DNA of 64,000 nucleotides from Brachionus plicatilis (lineage: Eukaryota; Rotifera; Eurotatoria; Ploima; Brachionidae), in NCBI GenBank assembly GCA_010279815.1, contig QEOQ01000633.1:267453-331452 (forward strand). The letters are read 5' to 3'. Positions 20,080 to 31,197 of this stretch are shown here, one piece after another; within the stretch, counting starts at the first letter, position 1; the number at the start of each line of letters is the position of its first letter. The notes below the pieces were generated by a model. The model was not told the origin of the DNA and searched no databases. It saw only the letters and a program-made list of their open reading frames with translations. Both the position numbers and the translations under genes were made by a program.

Positions 20080-21611
20080 AAATAATTGATAAAGTCATAT
20101 TCAAACATGTTTATATCTGATATGTGTGTTTTTTTAGTTTAATAAATTTTTTTTTTTCAAATATTATTTTTTTGAAGGATTTTTTCAAGAAGGCTTTATA
20201 GTCAAGATAAATGGGTAGAAGTTAACTGTGAAGTGGATTGTTAACAAAAAAACTTTTATAAAGAGTCTTTTAATTGAAGACGTCGAAAAACTAAATTTTT
20301 TTCATCTAAATATCTTGTTTTTTATCAAAAATTTAATATCATTTTTTATTTTTAATATTCTTTATCTGTCCTGTACTTTTTTTTTGTTTCTGTCCTTTTG
20401 TTCACAGTGTTTTTTGGTGAAGGTGTTTATGTTAATTATTATGACCTAGAAACAGCTTATAAGAAATTTATGCATTCTAAAGTTTATTTTATTTTTTATT
20501 TTTTTTCAAGTGATTTCTGTTTAAAATGTCAATCTTATATAGAGCTTTGATACTCACATTAACAGATTTTTTTTCTGGTTTGGGACAATGGAATGGATAT
20601 TTTATTAAATTATTTTTTAAAGGCTTATTCTTTGATGTTGGTATTTTTGACAGACTGGTGGTATTTTATATTTGTAATTTTTGTTTTTTGTTCAGTGCTG
20701 TTGATAATTTTTTTTAAGGAATCTTGATATTCATATTATTTAAAAAAACTTTTAAAAACTCAATTATGTAAGAAAAAATTTTTGGACTTGTATTTTGTCA
20801 ATATTTTAAATTCAATCAATTTTTATAAAATTTCTAAAACAGAATTTTTAAATAAATACTAAAATGAAAATTATTCTTAAAATTACTCTGTTTTCTGTAA
20901 TATAAAAACTTTAACAATACAGTAGGAAAAAAAAAAGGTAAATTCAGGACATTAACATTTTTTCATGATAAAAATCTGACAATACATAAAGACAACTAAT
21001 TATAAAAAAAAACAAAAATAAACATAATCAAAAACAAATCAATAACCATTTATCGAACAGACAAGGCAATGAAATAATTATGGTGCATTTTAGCATTTTT
21101 TTCTAAAGGACTTTTTTTTTAAACTTTGCTTGATCTGCATACCAAAAAATCTATATACTCTCGGGTTGTCTAATTCAATATCGCCTTGAAGATTTTATGC
21201 GAAAGTTTCAAAAATCAATTTTTTGTGTTTCTCAGTCTCTTATCTACATCACTAAGTTTCAATGTTTATTATAGGTTTAATGGTTCTCACACAATAATAC
21301 AAAAACTAATTTCGCACTTAAAAAACCACATAATTACCAAACGATACCTTATGCAATGTTTTTTTATAAAAATTTTAAATAAGATTTTGAAAATGCAATG
21401 GAAATATGTGATGTTTCAGAAAATTTTGTACGAGATTGGAGAACTCCGTTTAAAAGCCTTTTTACAAACGCTTAAACGGCGTTCTTTTCAGCGTTTTTTT
21501 TTATTCCAGAAAATATATTTCTGCATCAATTTTTGCCTCAAACTTCACTGCGGCATCTAACCATGCTAATGCTACTCAAGATTTATTTAGTTGTTAAGGC
21601 TAGATGATCGA
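20080..21611. other. AT-rich intergenic DNA
   Basis: Three ORFs of 63-124 codons occur, all dominated by Phe, Leu, Ile and Lys, and none has a recognisable motif. The segment 21120-21178 (ending CTCGGGTTGTCTAATTC) resembles 47085-47140, so a dispersed repeat is present. Confidence 0.4.
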
Positions 21612-21824
21612 TTAAGTCTCAGTTTCAAAGTTCTTAGAAGTTCTTTCATTTTTTTCTTGTCCATCACCATCATCACCGTCAATTTTACACAACTTTTTTC
21701 CATTTTTTCGCAATTCTTCGTCATTTTCCAGACTGTCATTGTTTGACAGACTGGTCGGATCATGTGATGTGGCTTGAGGGACCCTCGAGCACCAAGCTCT
21801 GATTTTTTCTTTTTTTTCCGACAT
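21612..21824 (-). CDS. hypothetical acidic/basic 70-residue ORF
   Basis: A minus-strand ORF of 70 codons starts at ATG 21822-21824. Its composition (MSEKKEKIRAWCSRVPQATS, then Ser/Asn/Asp/Glu-rich and KIDGDDGDGQEK) is balanced and unlike the Phe/Ile/Lys noise around it, suggesting a real first exon or former coding sequence. The segment lies head to head with coding-like sequence at 21929. No family is recognised; a transposon origin is likely given the surroundings. Confidence 0.35.
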   Translation of the reverse strand: MSEKKEKIRAWCSRVPQATSHDPTSLSNNDSLENDEELRKNGKKLCKIDGDDGDGQEKNERTSKNFETET

Positions 21825-21928
21825 TGCTGGACTTGACTAAAAAGCGGAAATTCCGCTTTTTAGGGACTTTTTCAAGTAATTATTCAAAATTTGCTTTAAA
21901 AAAACAAAAATACATCGATTTAATTAAA

Positions 21929-22299
21929 ATGAATGTTTATGCGTTGGAATTCGAAAGAGTCAACGCTTCTTTGGCTGAAAATATTCTATCAAACTTTAAA
22001 CCAGAGGATAAATATCATACCGAAAAAATAGAATACCAAAGTCTTGTAAATTTTTTTTCAATAATATTTAAATATTTAAAAATTCTAAGAAATTGAATTT
22101 TAAAGGAGATTTGATCATTTTTAGGACACCTGATCCACTTAAAAAAAGATTATTGTGACGCATTCAAATGGAGAAATAATGGAAGGAAAAAACCTTTTCC
22201 GGCTGAGAACCCCGTTATTTTCAAGAGTTACCATCATATGATTGAAAGCGACGGAAGCATTAACAAAAACGTACTAAAAGATGTATATTTTTGGATTAT
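21929..22299 (+). pseudogene. coding-like remnant with a probable intron, family unknown
   Basis: From an ATG at 21929 a frame encodes MNVYALEFERVNASLAENIL and an acidic stretch up to about 22046. After about 75 bases with intron character (GTAAATTTT ... TTTTTAG) another coding-like stretch follows, with DAFKWRNNGRKKPFPAENP and SDGSINKNVLKDVYF. Joining at the best GT-AG pair puts a stop just after the junction, so either the donor differs or the gene is decayed. It stops where the MITE copy at 22300 begins. Host gene or transposon gene cannot be decided. Confidence 0.35.
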
Positions 22300-22454
22300 T
22301 ATTAAATGGGTATTTATATTACTTATTTGGGTGTTAAAAAAATATTTTTTGGGTAGTTATTTTTTGTCAAATTTATTGAAAAAGAAATAAAAACTGGGTA
22401 TATAAAAATTATTGTCGAGTATTAAAAAAATGATTTTTGGGTATTATGAAAATG
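22300..22454. repeat. MITE copy 2, interrupted by a MULE
   Basis: The sequence from ATTAAATGGGTATTTATATTA to GGGTATTATGAAAATG matches the MITE at 1969-2122 through the shared phrase GAAAAAGAAATAAAAACTGGGTA. It is cut at 22454 by the MULE and related A/T-rich sequence (GGGTATTATAAAAATTATT) resumes at 24536. Confidence 0.6.
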
Positions 22455-24535
22455 GGTGAACTATCAAAATAGAGAAAAAAAAAATTAGAGAAATTAATTA
22501 GAGTCAAGACAAGTTTAGAGAAATCATAAAATAGAGAAAGGAAAATTGGAGAATTTGTATAATAGAGAAAAAATAATTAGGGAAAAAAATATAGAGAAAA
22601 AATATAGAGAAAAGCACAGACAATATTTTCAGTATAAATAAATAGCTTTTTTATTCATCTTGTTTAAATTCAACTCAAAAATGAGCCAAATTAATTCTCT
22701 GCTTGTAAGTAGACTTAGATCTAACAAAAATTATAAGCCTAGCAAAGAGAATTTAATAAAAAAAACAAGAACTACAATGCAATCAATTAATGTAAATGGT
22801 TTTGGAATTTTAGTTGATCAATTGTGCTCAGGTCAAAGTATGGTGACGAGTAATAATGACGATGAAAATCCGGATACAGTTTTTGCTGATATTGTTTTTT
22901 CATTTTATAATATTTGTGAAAGAATGATTGACTGTATGCAAAATTTGAAGATTAATATTTTAGACGAACATGATTGGAGTCTAAATATTTCCCAAAAAAG
23001 TGGCTATAAACTTTATTCAAATGGTTTTTTGTTATGTTGTAGATAAACCAAAGAAAGAACTGGTACAAGAAGCGTCAAAGATTTATTGGCGTTGTGAGTT
23101 TTACAATGAATGTGGTGGACGAGGCGTGTCTAGTGGACTTAAACCACCTTTCAAGGAAACAAAAGTGCATAATCACATGCCAAAACCTGAGAGCAAAGAG
23201 TTTCTTGTAAGTAAACAAGAATTAAAAAAACGTGCACTAATGTCAAATGATGCACCAAGAGCACTAATATGAGAATTTCAACTCAGCCAAAGTGATAATT
23301 GTATTGGAAATTGGCCAAACAAAAATGCGATTAGGCAGCAGATAATTCGGACAAGAAATGTGAATGCAAAGGGTAACCCTAAGTGCTTAGAAGATGTAGA
23401 TATTCCCGAAGATTTAAGATTGACTTATAAAAATTCTAAATTTTTTTATGGTGATTCTGGAAAGAATGACAAAAATAGAATAATATTTTTTACAACAGAG
23501 CAAAATATAAAACTTTTGAGCTCATATCATGACTGGTACTGTGATGGTACGTTTGATATTTCACCAACTGTGTTTAAACAATTTATACTATTCATATAAT
23601 CATTAAGGGCACTACTCTTCCAATGTTTTACGCTTTTCTTCCGAATAAGAAGCAAATAACTTATAAAAAATTATTCAAGTTAGTAAGTGATTTGATTACA
23701 ATCAACCCAAAATCTGTAAATTGTGACTTTGAATTAGCTGCTATAAATGCTTTGAGGTTAGTATCTAAATGTAAAATCTTTGGTTGTTTTTTCACCTATC
23801 ACAGTCGTTCTGGTGACGTGTTCAAACAAACCATTCAAAGATTTGGTTTAACGAAGATTTTAGGCAAACTTTTCGTCAAGTTCAGTCACTTGTTTTTGTT
23901 CCGTGTGAGGATGTTGTAAAAGGCTTTGATTTAATTAAGAATAAAGCAGCTAAAAACTTTGTTTTTTTTTTAAAATTATGTCGAGAACAATTAAATTGGA
24001 GTTTTTAGAAACAATAAACGTATGTCACCCCGTTTTCCAATAGATATTTGGAATTTACACGAGAGAGTTAAAAAAGACTTGCCTCGAACCAATAATAATG
24101 TTGAGTCTTGGCATTCCCGTATATAAAAGCGATGCAATACATAATCTTACAGTTAATAAAGTAGTTGAATTTTTCCGTTTAGGGCAAAGTAATATGGAAT
24201 CAGATTTGTTGTTATTATTTTCAGGTAGTCAATTAAAGTCAACAAGCAGTAAGCACAAAAAAAAGAAGATAAAATAAAGCGCCAAGTTAATGAATATAAA
24301 ACAGAAAACTTAGAGTTGTTCCTTACTGGATTTTCAATTTTATTGATGGAATAATTAATTAGTTTATCAGACTTTTTCTATTTTTTTTTCAATAAAAATT
24401 TTGTAATTTTTTTTCGGTAAATTTTTTTCTCTAATAAAAATATTCTCTAATTAATTGACACATTTTTTTCTCCATAAATTTTTCTCTAATTTAGCTATTC
24501 TCTAAAAATTTATTTCTCTATTTTGATCGTTTACC
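22455..24535 (+). mobile_element. MULE DNA transposon, about 2.08 kb, with TIRs
   Basis: The left end starts GGTGAACTATCAAAATAGAG and the right end is its near inverse (CTCTATTTTGATCGTTTACC). Pairing of TAGAGAA-rich sequence extends loosely for about 100 bp on each side. The flanks TGAAAATG (22447-22454) and TGAAAATA (24536-24543) match at 7 of 8 bases, fitting the 8-9 bp duplications of Mutator-like elements. It encloses one decayed FLYWCH-MULE gene and sits inside a MITE. Confidence 0.85.
22660..24140 (+). pseudogene. MULE transposase with FLYWCH zinc finger
   Basis: Four consecutive frames reconstruct the order of the gene. 22681-23045 is an N-terminal region. About 22990-23200 is a FLYWCH-type finger with Trp-x-Cys, Cys and a C-terminal HNH pair (YWRCEFYNECGG ... 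KVHNHMP). 23360-23599 leads to CDGTFDISPTVFKQF with the first catalytic Asp. 23623-23919 has NCDFELAAINAL, the second acidic site, and GCFFTYHSRSGDVFKQ, the Cys/His segment. NNNVESWHS near 24100 gives the third acidic residue. Frameshifts and a TGA at 23270 inactivate it. Such enzymes cut and paste DNA by a DDE mechanism. A 55-bp piece of this gene (23960-24015) recurs at 24893-24948. Confidence 0.85.
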
Positions 24536-24649
24536 TGAAAATAATTTTAGGGTATTATAAAAATTATTATTGAGTATTATAAAAATTATTGTTGAGTATT
24601 ATAAAAAATTTTAAAAAAATAACATAAAAAAAAATTATTCTCTAATAAA

Positions 24650-25730
24650 TGCTTTTTTTGCTAAGGTAGGTCTGCCTCTCTTTCTTTTTTGTCCGATTGG
24701 TCCTGATTTAGCTATTAATGGAGGACTTCTTTTAATCTAATAGCCAAACCAACAGCATGCTTGCATATATACTCATTAAGAAAACTAGGAAAAGTGCATT
24801 TAGCCTGTTTCCAATTTTGACAATTGTCTCTATCAACACACCATATATTAAATGACTTCACAAAATGATCAAAAGTCGATCAAACGATGTTTTTTTTTTT
24901 TAATTATGTCGAGAACAATTATATTGGAGTTTTTAGAAACAATTATTACTGGAATCAAACGCCCCAAGTGTTTTCTTTACTTCTTTTAATAATTCCTCGT
25001 CAAAGCCTACTATTCGCACGTCAGGTGCGGTAACAATGAGATCTGGAAAGCTTAGTGAAATATGCATCAAGTGTACGTTGGCAACTTCGTCATATGAAGA
25101 TCTCTTTAATTTATTTATCGCCCAATTTAATAAAATAAAATATTTATTAAACTCATTATTTAAATTTTTTGATCACTTACATATCTAATATTTTGGCATT
25201 GTTTTAAGTCTCTTGAACCATCTATTTTGGATGCTTCTTTATATACCAAGTTTAGTGCCTTTTTTGTCATATTTTGCTTTAAGTTTTTCATAACCGACGG
25301 GAACGTTCGCAGAAAACTTTAACCATTTTCTTTATTTTTTACATTTCCATGGGATGTGACTTTGTTATCTATTTCGAAGTTGTCTTCTTTGGTTTTATCC
25401 AAATAATGAATTAAAACCGGGAGATCTTTACCAGCTAAAAAATATAGGCTTGTATTTAAATGGGCATTTATTTATTTAATTGGGTTTTTAGCTAAAATTC
25501 ATTTCGATCAAACGACCATCCATAAACAATATCAATTGCTAACTGAAGGATGTAATCTTATTGATGAGAGAAAAAAATAAATCTTAGCCCGTTAACAGTG
25601 TCTTCATCATCACTTATCTCTTCGTCATCACAATACCTTTAGATAATTAAAAAAACTTCTTTTTCATTTTCGGGAATTTTAGAAAGGTTTTTCCACCAAT
25701 CTTCAAGTTCACCTAGAAATTAATTTTAAA
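24650..25730 (-). pseudogene. second MULE gene remnant with SWIM finger and AT-hook
   Basis: Minus-strand reading from 25730 gives coding-like blocks. One has GELEDWWKNLSKIPENEKEV and an acidic run. A block at about 25450-25180 has HYLDKTKEDNFEIDNK and GSRDLKQCQNIRY, followed by a perfect donor-like GTAAGT near 25180. A block at about 25130-24950 reads FPDLIVTAPDVRIVGFDEEL. After a gap comes a SWIM zinc finger, CTFPSFLNEYICKHAVGLAI (Cys-x-His type), and the AT-hook KRKRGRPTLAKK at about 24650-24880. The catalytic core that should lie between is missing, replaced by a 55-bp duplicate from the neighbouring plus-strand MULE. It is clearly a different MULE family. Confidence 0.65.
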
Positions 25731-25810
25731 TATTCATTTTTAAATGGCGTCTTCAAGCACTAGTGAATTAAATTTAAACATTGAAAAATTCTAAGCTCGA
25801 ATCCTAAAAG

Positions 25811-26051
25811 TGTAACCAGTAGTTTTGTTGTTAAAACTGTTTATTGAATTATATCCAAAATGTGAATAGGTTCTATTATTTATAGTGACAATGTTTGGCT
25901 CAAGAAAGGAACGCTTTAAAATGTTTGAATGAATCATTCAGAGAACGCATGCGTGAATGCTGGATTAAGTTATATAATTCTTAAGCTCAAATCTAATTTA
26001 ATTCTTAAAAATCTAATAAGTCATGTGGTTTAGTCACATGACATGTCTACA
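25811..26051 (-). repeat. 3' LTR of gypsy element C
   Basis: On the minus strand it starts TGTAGACATGTCATGTG and ends CTGGTTACA, the TG...CA termini of an LTR. It is collinear with 30960-31197. Differences are a one-base indel near 25839 and single substitutions in the TGTTTGAATG and AATGCTGG words. Confidence 0.93.
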
Positions 26052-26066
26052 TCCCTCGGCCTTAAA
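26052..26066 (-). other. polypurine tract of gypsy element C
   Basis: Directly upstream of the 3' LTR on the minus strand is AAGGCCGAGGGA, almost all purine, the usual primer for plus-strand synthesis. Confidence 0.65.
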
Positions 26067-26173
26067 GAATGTCAACTATAAATAATATAAACACAAATCA
26101 TTAATAAATAAATAAACATAAAATAAAATTAAATGATAAATAAAATAAATAGTTTTTGTTTAAGAGAAGTATT

Positions 26174-26461
26174 CTAGTCGTTGAGGCGGCACAGACTTTC
26201 TTCCACTCTTCGTCTCTTGTTCTTTCTGTTTAAAATTCTCACTGTTTTGCTTCCTGGCTTCCTTCCCCTCTTTGAAAAACGCTGCTCATTTCCTTCTTGA
26301 ACATTCACCAACTCTCCCACTTCGACTCCAGTTTCGCCATTTTCTTCTTCCACCACCTCACCTTCACTCGATGTTTCGAATTTTTCGTCGTCCCTCTTAG
26401 GATCTGCATTGCTAATTCTGTTTTCAGTTTGGGTCACAGCTTCATCACTCGAGTGCAGCAA
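26174..26461 (-). pseudogene. gypsy element C, C-terminal acidic/basic tail of pol
   Basis: A 95-codon frame has an acidic Glu-rich middle and a basic end (RFSKRGRKPGSKTVRILNRK) resembling an AT-hook. It ends in LCRLND and a TAG 120 bases before the 3' LTR. It overlaps the end of the integrase frame region and is in a shifted frame. Tails of this kind are common at the end of gypsy pol and may bind DNA. Confidence 0.6.
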
Positions 26462-26476
26462 GAACTTGGCCCTATT

Positions 26477-27373
26477 CTATTCGGTATCGCACTCATTTGA
26501 AAGCTTATTTGGCAAGATGTACTTCTTGACACGATTTATGTATACAACAAAACTCTTAATTCGATCAATTGTGGATATCTTAACCGACACTTCATTTATA
26601 ATTTTTAAGACAATAAACGAACCTATAAATTTTTTAAGAAAACATTTTGACTTCTTGAGAGCGGGCTTAAAATTCTTCAGTAAAACGAAGTCGCCAGATT
26701 TCAAATTTTCCAAAGGTTTGGCTTTTTGGTCGTAATATTTTTGTTGTTTTGCTTTAGCTAAAGCCAAATTGCTATTTACAAGCTTGTGTATTTTATCTTT
26801 TGCTTGAACAATTTTGATACGTATCTGTCTGCATCTAGTTTCAGTTTTTTTTCACTAGCCACTCCAACTAATTGATCCATAACCTTCACAGGCTTCGTAC
26901 CATAAATCAATTCATACGGCGAAAACCCAGTAGATGTATGTGCTGAAAAGTTGTAGGCACATATAACTTGCTTTAAGTGAATGTCCCGGTCCATTTTAGC
27001 ATCATGAACATAGACCCTTAAGATTTGTTTTATGGTTCTGTTCGTCCTCTCAATCAAACCATTACACTCTGGATGTACGCCGTTTCGAAATTTCATATGC
27101 ATCGCAGAGTTGTTTCAACACCGCACTTTCAAAATTTGGTCCATGATCACTAAGTAGTAACTCAAATGCTCCATACCGACACACCAACTCCTCAAATACA
27201 AACTTAGCCGTTTCTTCTGCACTGAAAGTAGCCAACGCTTTTCCTTCTAAAATTTTCGAAAAATAGTCTATTGCTAAAACAATATACAGGTTTCCCCTTG
27301 ATGTTTGGACCAGTGGACCCATGAAATCAATACCAATCATTTGCCACGGTCGTGAAATGATTATTTGTTTCAA
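26477..27373 (-). pseudogene. gypsy element C integrase core and C-terminal domain
   Basis: 27062-27373 has the core with WQMIGIDFMGPLVQ (first Asp) and LLLSDHGPNFES (second Asp). 26776-27102, in another frame, has HPECNGLIERTNRTIKQIL with the catalytic Glu, and SPYELIYGTKP. 26477-26767 is the SH3-like part (LKSGDFVLLKNFKPALKK, then FIGSFIVLKI). All three catalytic residues are present, but two frameshifts separate the parts. Confidence 0.9.
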
Positions 27374-27409
27374 AGGAGCACGAAAACTTGGCCCACCAAT
27401 CTTGAATCT

Positions 27410-28437
27410 TTAGCAAATGTCACAACTTTGACGATACTCAATCGTTTGCTTTCTCATACCAAACCCAAAAAAATTTGACTCCATTGGCTCATAAATCTTC
27501 TCAAAACTTCGATGCCCTGAAAGTTCATAGTCATGATAAATTCTAAGAAGATATTGGACTGCATGATTAGGTACTACTACTCGATCACTACGACCATTCG
27601 ATCTCACCACCAAAACTCCATCTATCAGTCTCAAACACTCTTCAATTATGAACCATTTATGTCCATTTTTCACCTTAAGCCACTCGATCTTTTTGCTCTG
27701 TTTGCGAACTAATTTAACCACTTTACTAATACATGTGTCTTTCTTATGTTCAAAATTCCAAATCATACCATTATTTACTTTTATCAAGTAAATGTTTGCA
27801 ACTGTTCTGGACAGAAGATCTTGCAAAACATTTGCCGGACCAGGCTTATAAACAATCTCATAATCTAACTCATGAAGTTTTGAAAACAATCTACCAAGAC
27901 GTCCTGTCGGATCTTTCAACTTTTTGAGCGTTGCCAGTGGTCGATGATCGGTCACAAACAAAATTTTACGGCCAATCAAATATGCTCAATTGCTAGAAGC
28001 TCTTTTTCACTCATCGTATAATTTCTCTCTTTTTTTGTCAAGTGACGACTAGCATATGCAATCGGATGGTCTTTACCATCTATGGTCTGGATAAGTACTG
28101 CGCCAATTGTCGTGTCAGATGCATCACATTCAATTTTAAATGGTTTTTCAAAGTCCGGTAACGCCAACACAGGTGCTGATGCCAATTTTTGTTTTAGCTC
28201 ATTGAACACCATTTCTGCTAGCTCATTCCATTTGAACTTGCTTTTGGACTCGCTTAATTTGTTCAAACACGTGGCTATATTACTAAATTTCTTTATAAAT
28301 TTTCTAAAATGAGATACTGCATCCAAAAATCTCTTAAGCTCTCTAGCCGTTTTTGGTACCTCCATTTGTAAAATTGTTATTACTTTTTCTTGGTCTGGTA
28401 GAATACCTTTAGCTGAAATTTTGTGCCCAAGATACAC
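27410..28437 (-). pseudogene. gypsy element C, RT connection, RNase H and integrase zinc region
   Basis: 27976-28437 carries the connection (YLGHKISAKGILPDQEKV) and the start of RNase H (FKIECDASDTTIGAVLIQ, then TMSEKELLAIEHI with the catalytic Glu). 27410-27979, in a shifted frame, has VTDHRPLATLKKLKDPTG, then ANVLQDLLSRT where the last Asp of RNase H lies, and the His/Cys zinc region ending in SCDIC. The frame changes once, near 27976. Confidence 0.9.
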
Positions 28438-28452
28438 TAAGTTGTCTTTGCA

Positions 28453-29181
28453 TTAATGACACTTGCTAACCTGGAGCTTCAGGTTTGCCTTGCGAAAACG
28501 ATCTCGGACCATCTCAAGACGTACCAAGTGTTCCTCGAAGCTCCTTGAAAATACCACTACGTCATCAATGTACACCATACATTTTTCCCAAGTGAGACCC
28601 TTCAACACCTTGTTCATTAGTCTTTGAAAGGTCGCCGGTCCGTTACACAATCCAAATGGCATAACGGTGAACTGGAATAAGCCTTCATCGGTAGCAAAAG
28701 CGGTCTTTGGTCTGTCTTCCGGTGCCAACCCAACCTGCCAATATCCACGATCTGCGTCCAATGAACTAAACCATTTTGACCCAACCAAGGCTTCTAGTGT
28801 CTCATCGATTCGTGGTAATGGATGCGAATCTTTGACAGTAATCTCGTTGAGTTTTGTGAAGTCAATACAAAATCTGTACTTAGGTTGACCATCTTGACTC
28901 TTTTTTGAAACTAATAATACTGGTGAAGACCATGGACTCTCACTCTCCTCAACAATTCCCTCAGCCAACATCTCATTCACTTGCTTACGAACCTCTGTAC
29001 GACCCTCTGGAGACATTCTGTACTGACGTTGTCTGATGGGCATATCATTTGTTGTCACAATATTGCGCTGAATCAAATTTGTTAAACCATTTGAATCCTT
29101 GTCCCATTTAAACACATCCTGGTACTTTTTAAGCATACTCAAACCTTCTGTGCTGCTGAAGCTGAACCTTCTGTGTTGCAT
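28453..29181 (-). pseudogene. gypsy element C reverse transcriptase
   Basis: A 242-codon uninterrupted frame carries all RT blocks: ESPWSSPVLLVSKKSQDG, FCIDFTKLNEITVKDSHPL, FSSLDADRGYWQVGLAPED, MPFGLCNGPATFQRLMN and the catalytic CMVYIDDVVVFS box. It ends with a stop after VSKCH, exactly where one base pattern continues into YLGHKIS, so a single change separates it from RNase H. All catalytic Asp residues are present. Confidence 0.93.
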
Positions 29182-30043
29182 TAAGATCTTTGTTAATGTT
29201 TAACAATTTTGGATCAAAATTAACACTTGTTTTTCTTGGTTCAAGTTCGGTCCTGTTTAATGCTAATTCTTGCTTCTCAACCTCAACTTTAGCTTCAGGA
29301 AACATTTCACCATAGTCTTCAAACACAGCAGCTTCCTCCAAATATCCGACTATCTCATTTGGTTCTAATTTTACAGTATCTGTTGTTGCATTCAGCGCAC
29401 TCACTACAATCCGGTCAGTTTTCTTTTCTACTTTGTGTAAACTACAAGCAAAACGGACGCCTCTACTATTCAATGCAGTACTCGACTCGAAGATCATGTT
29501 TCTATTCAACTCCATTTTACCAAATTTTGCGTATATCAATTTTTCAGAAAGTGGCTCAATGTTAGTCGCTTGCTTAACAAAACAATTGACTCTATTCACA
29601 CAAGCTTTTGGTACACCTGACTCTAATCTAATCAAAATTTTCTCACTAAAATGATCAACTAGAACTCGATTCTTTTTTAAAAAATCTCGGCCTAAAATGC
29701 ATTCCTCAGATGACAAATCCCTTGACACAACAAGCAACTTCTCTCCTATCCACTTATCAATCTTAATCAAAAATCGTCCAATAAAACATGAAATTGTTCT
29801 TGTCTCCGTTGCCATTTCCAATGAGTACTCTCGTTTGACAACATCCAAACCACTTGAGCCATTTTCAATCTGTTCAAATATTTGTTTAGGTAACACATTC
29901 ATGTTGATAAATGAATGCGATGCACCCCCATCAACCAACATACTTAATGTGCAACCATTTTTTGTGCCAGTCAGTTTTGCCAAACCATTCACCCTTATCA
30001 AATTGACCCGTTGCTCCAAAAAAGATGTCTTTAGCTCGAGCAT
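29129..30043 (-). pseudogene. gypsy element C aspartic protease region
   Basis: A 304-codon frame begins 10 bases past the gag stop. It has the retroviral-type protease strand LSMLVDGGASHSFIN; the catalytic Asp is kept but the following Ser/Thr of the D-S/T-G triad is Gly. Further on CILGRDFLKKNRVLVD matches the ILG/R-D segment of gypsy proteases. The rest is linker to RT, overlapping the RT frame by about 50 bases. Since an Asp-Gly-Gly triad is unusual, activity is doubtful. Confidence 0.8.
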
Positions 30044-30052
30044 ATTTAATTG

Positions 30053-30874
30053 CTAATCAAGTTCTTTTTGCGTATTGTTAAGTTGGACTGTATAGGCTTT
30101 GGTATTAAAGCTTTCAACTTTATCGCTGTGTTTTCGGGAAAATGTTTTACTTCGATCATTATTGTAATTATTAAAGTTAAATCTGGAGTCATTATTGTTA
30201 GTTACACTCATTCTTCCACGCTTTTTCCGACACTCAACTTCTATTTGACCATATATACTACAAAAGTTACAATTGCCATTGAATTTATCACGTCTTTTAC
30301 TATCACTGACATTAATACTATTTAACTCGCCCTCAACCTCGATTCTGGTTTCTAGTTCCACACCTTGACCATTTGGTATATAATCTTTAAACACTTGATC
30401 AGCCAATGACACCACTTCAGACCAATCAAACTTACTCATACCACCTCGCACAACCGACCTCACATGGACAGGTAAACATTTAAGGAAATGATGCTGCATG
30501 GTTACTTGCTGACTGGTTTTGTCCAACTTTGGATAAGCTCTCTTCACAAGCTTTTCTAACTCAATTGCCAATTGCGCAGGTGATTCATCAGCTTTCATAA
30601 TGCGCTCTTGAAATTCTTTGATACAAATATCAGTAGGCTTAGAATACTTTTCTATCAAATGCTTTGAAATTTTTGAAAAATCCTATTTATCCTCGTCTGT
30701 GAGCATATTGAATGCTTGCTTTGTAACACCAGTTAAACAGAATTCTATCACTTTGAACTTCTTTGCATCGTTCCAATATTTCTTCACTGCTTCCAATTTG
30801 TAATATTGGATAAAATTCTCAGCATCGCCTTCTCTATTGAAAAATGGTACATTCTCAAAGCCAAAACTTGCCAT
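30053..30874 (-). pseudogene. gypsy element C gag
   Basis: The frame starts at ATG 30872-30874 (MASFGFENVPFFNREGDAEN, then FIQYYKLEAVKKYW), runs to one in-frame TAG at about 30683-30685, and continues in the same frame to 30053. The middle is capsid-like (SPAQLAIELEKLVKRAYPK). The zinc knuckle reads CNFCSIYGQIEVEC, in which the His ligand is Gln, so it should not bind zinc normally. The lone TAG may be a mutation or a leaky stop. Confidence 0.85.
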
Positions 30875-30938
30875 TCAAATAACAAAATCAATTACACAAC
30901 AACACTACTCAAACAGACAAAACACCACTAAGCTCAAA

Positions 30939-30959
30939 CATTACCGCTATCACCAATCA
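30939..30959 (-). other. candidate primer-binding site of gypsy element C
   Basis: Four bases downstream of the 5' LTR end, the minus strand reads TGGTGATAGCGGTAATG. It matches TGGTGGCAGCGGTTAAG of gypsy element A at 13 of 17 positions, implying the two families use the same or closely related primer tRNA. Confidence 0.6.
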
Positions 30960-31197
30960 TGTAACCAGTAGTTTTGTTGTTAAAACTGTTATTGAATTAT
31001 ATCCAAAATGTGAATAGGTTCTATTATTTATAGTGACAATGTTTGGCTCAAGAAAGGAACGCTTTAAAATGTTAGAATGAATCATTCAGAGAACGCATGC
31101 GTGAATGCCGGATTAAGTTATATAATTCTTAAGCTCAAATCTAATTTAATTCTTAAAAATCTAATAAGTCATGTGGTTTAGTCACATGACATGTCTA
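30960..31197 (-). repeat. 5' LTR of gypsy element C
   Basis: It is nearly identical to 25811-26051. The outermost three bases of the 3' copy (ACA on the plus strand) are not matched; the plus-strand end reads TCTA directly before the AAAAG duplication, so a small end change is present. Confidence 0.93.

Larger units (their letters stand above)
25811..31197 (-). mobile_element. gypsy element C, near-complete LTR retrotransposon, 5.4 kb
   Basis: Two LTRs of about 240 bp flank minus-strand gag, protease, RT, RNase H and integrase in Ty3/gypsy order. The 5-bp sequence AAAAG stands on both sides (25806-25810 and 31198-31202), a perfect target duplication. A primer-binding site and polypurine tract are in the right places. 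The LTRs differ at about three positions over 238 bp, so insertion was recent relative to the other elements. Stops and frameshifts in gag, after RT, in RNase H and integrase show it is not intact, though some may be assembly errors. Confidence 0.95.

Noticed and set aside
21186..21560. 124-codon plus-strand ORF
   Set aside because: Long for noise, but rich in Phe, Leu, Lys and Ile with no motif or conserved-looking block; kept out for lack of support.
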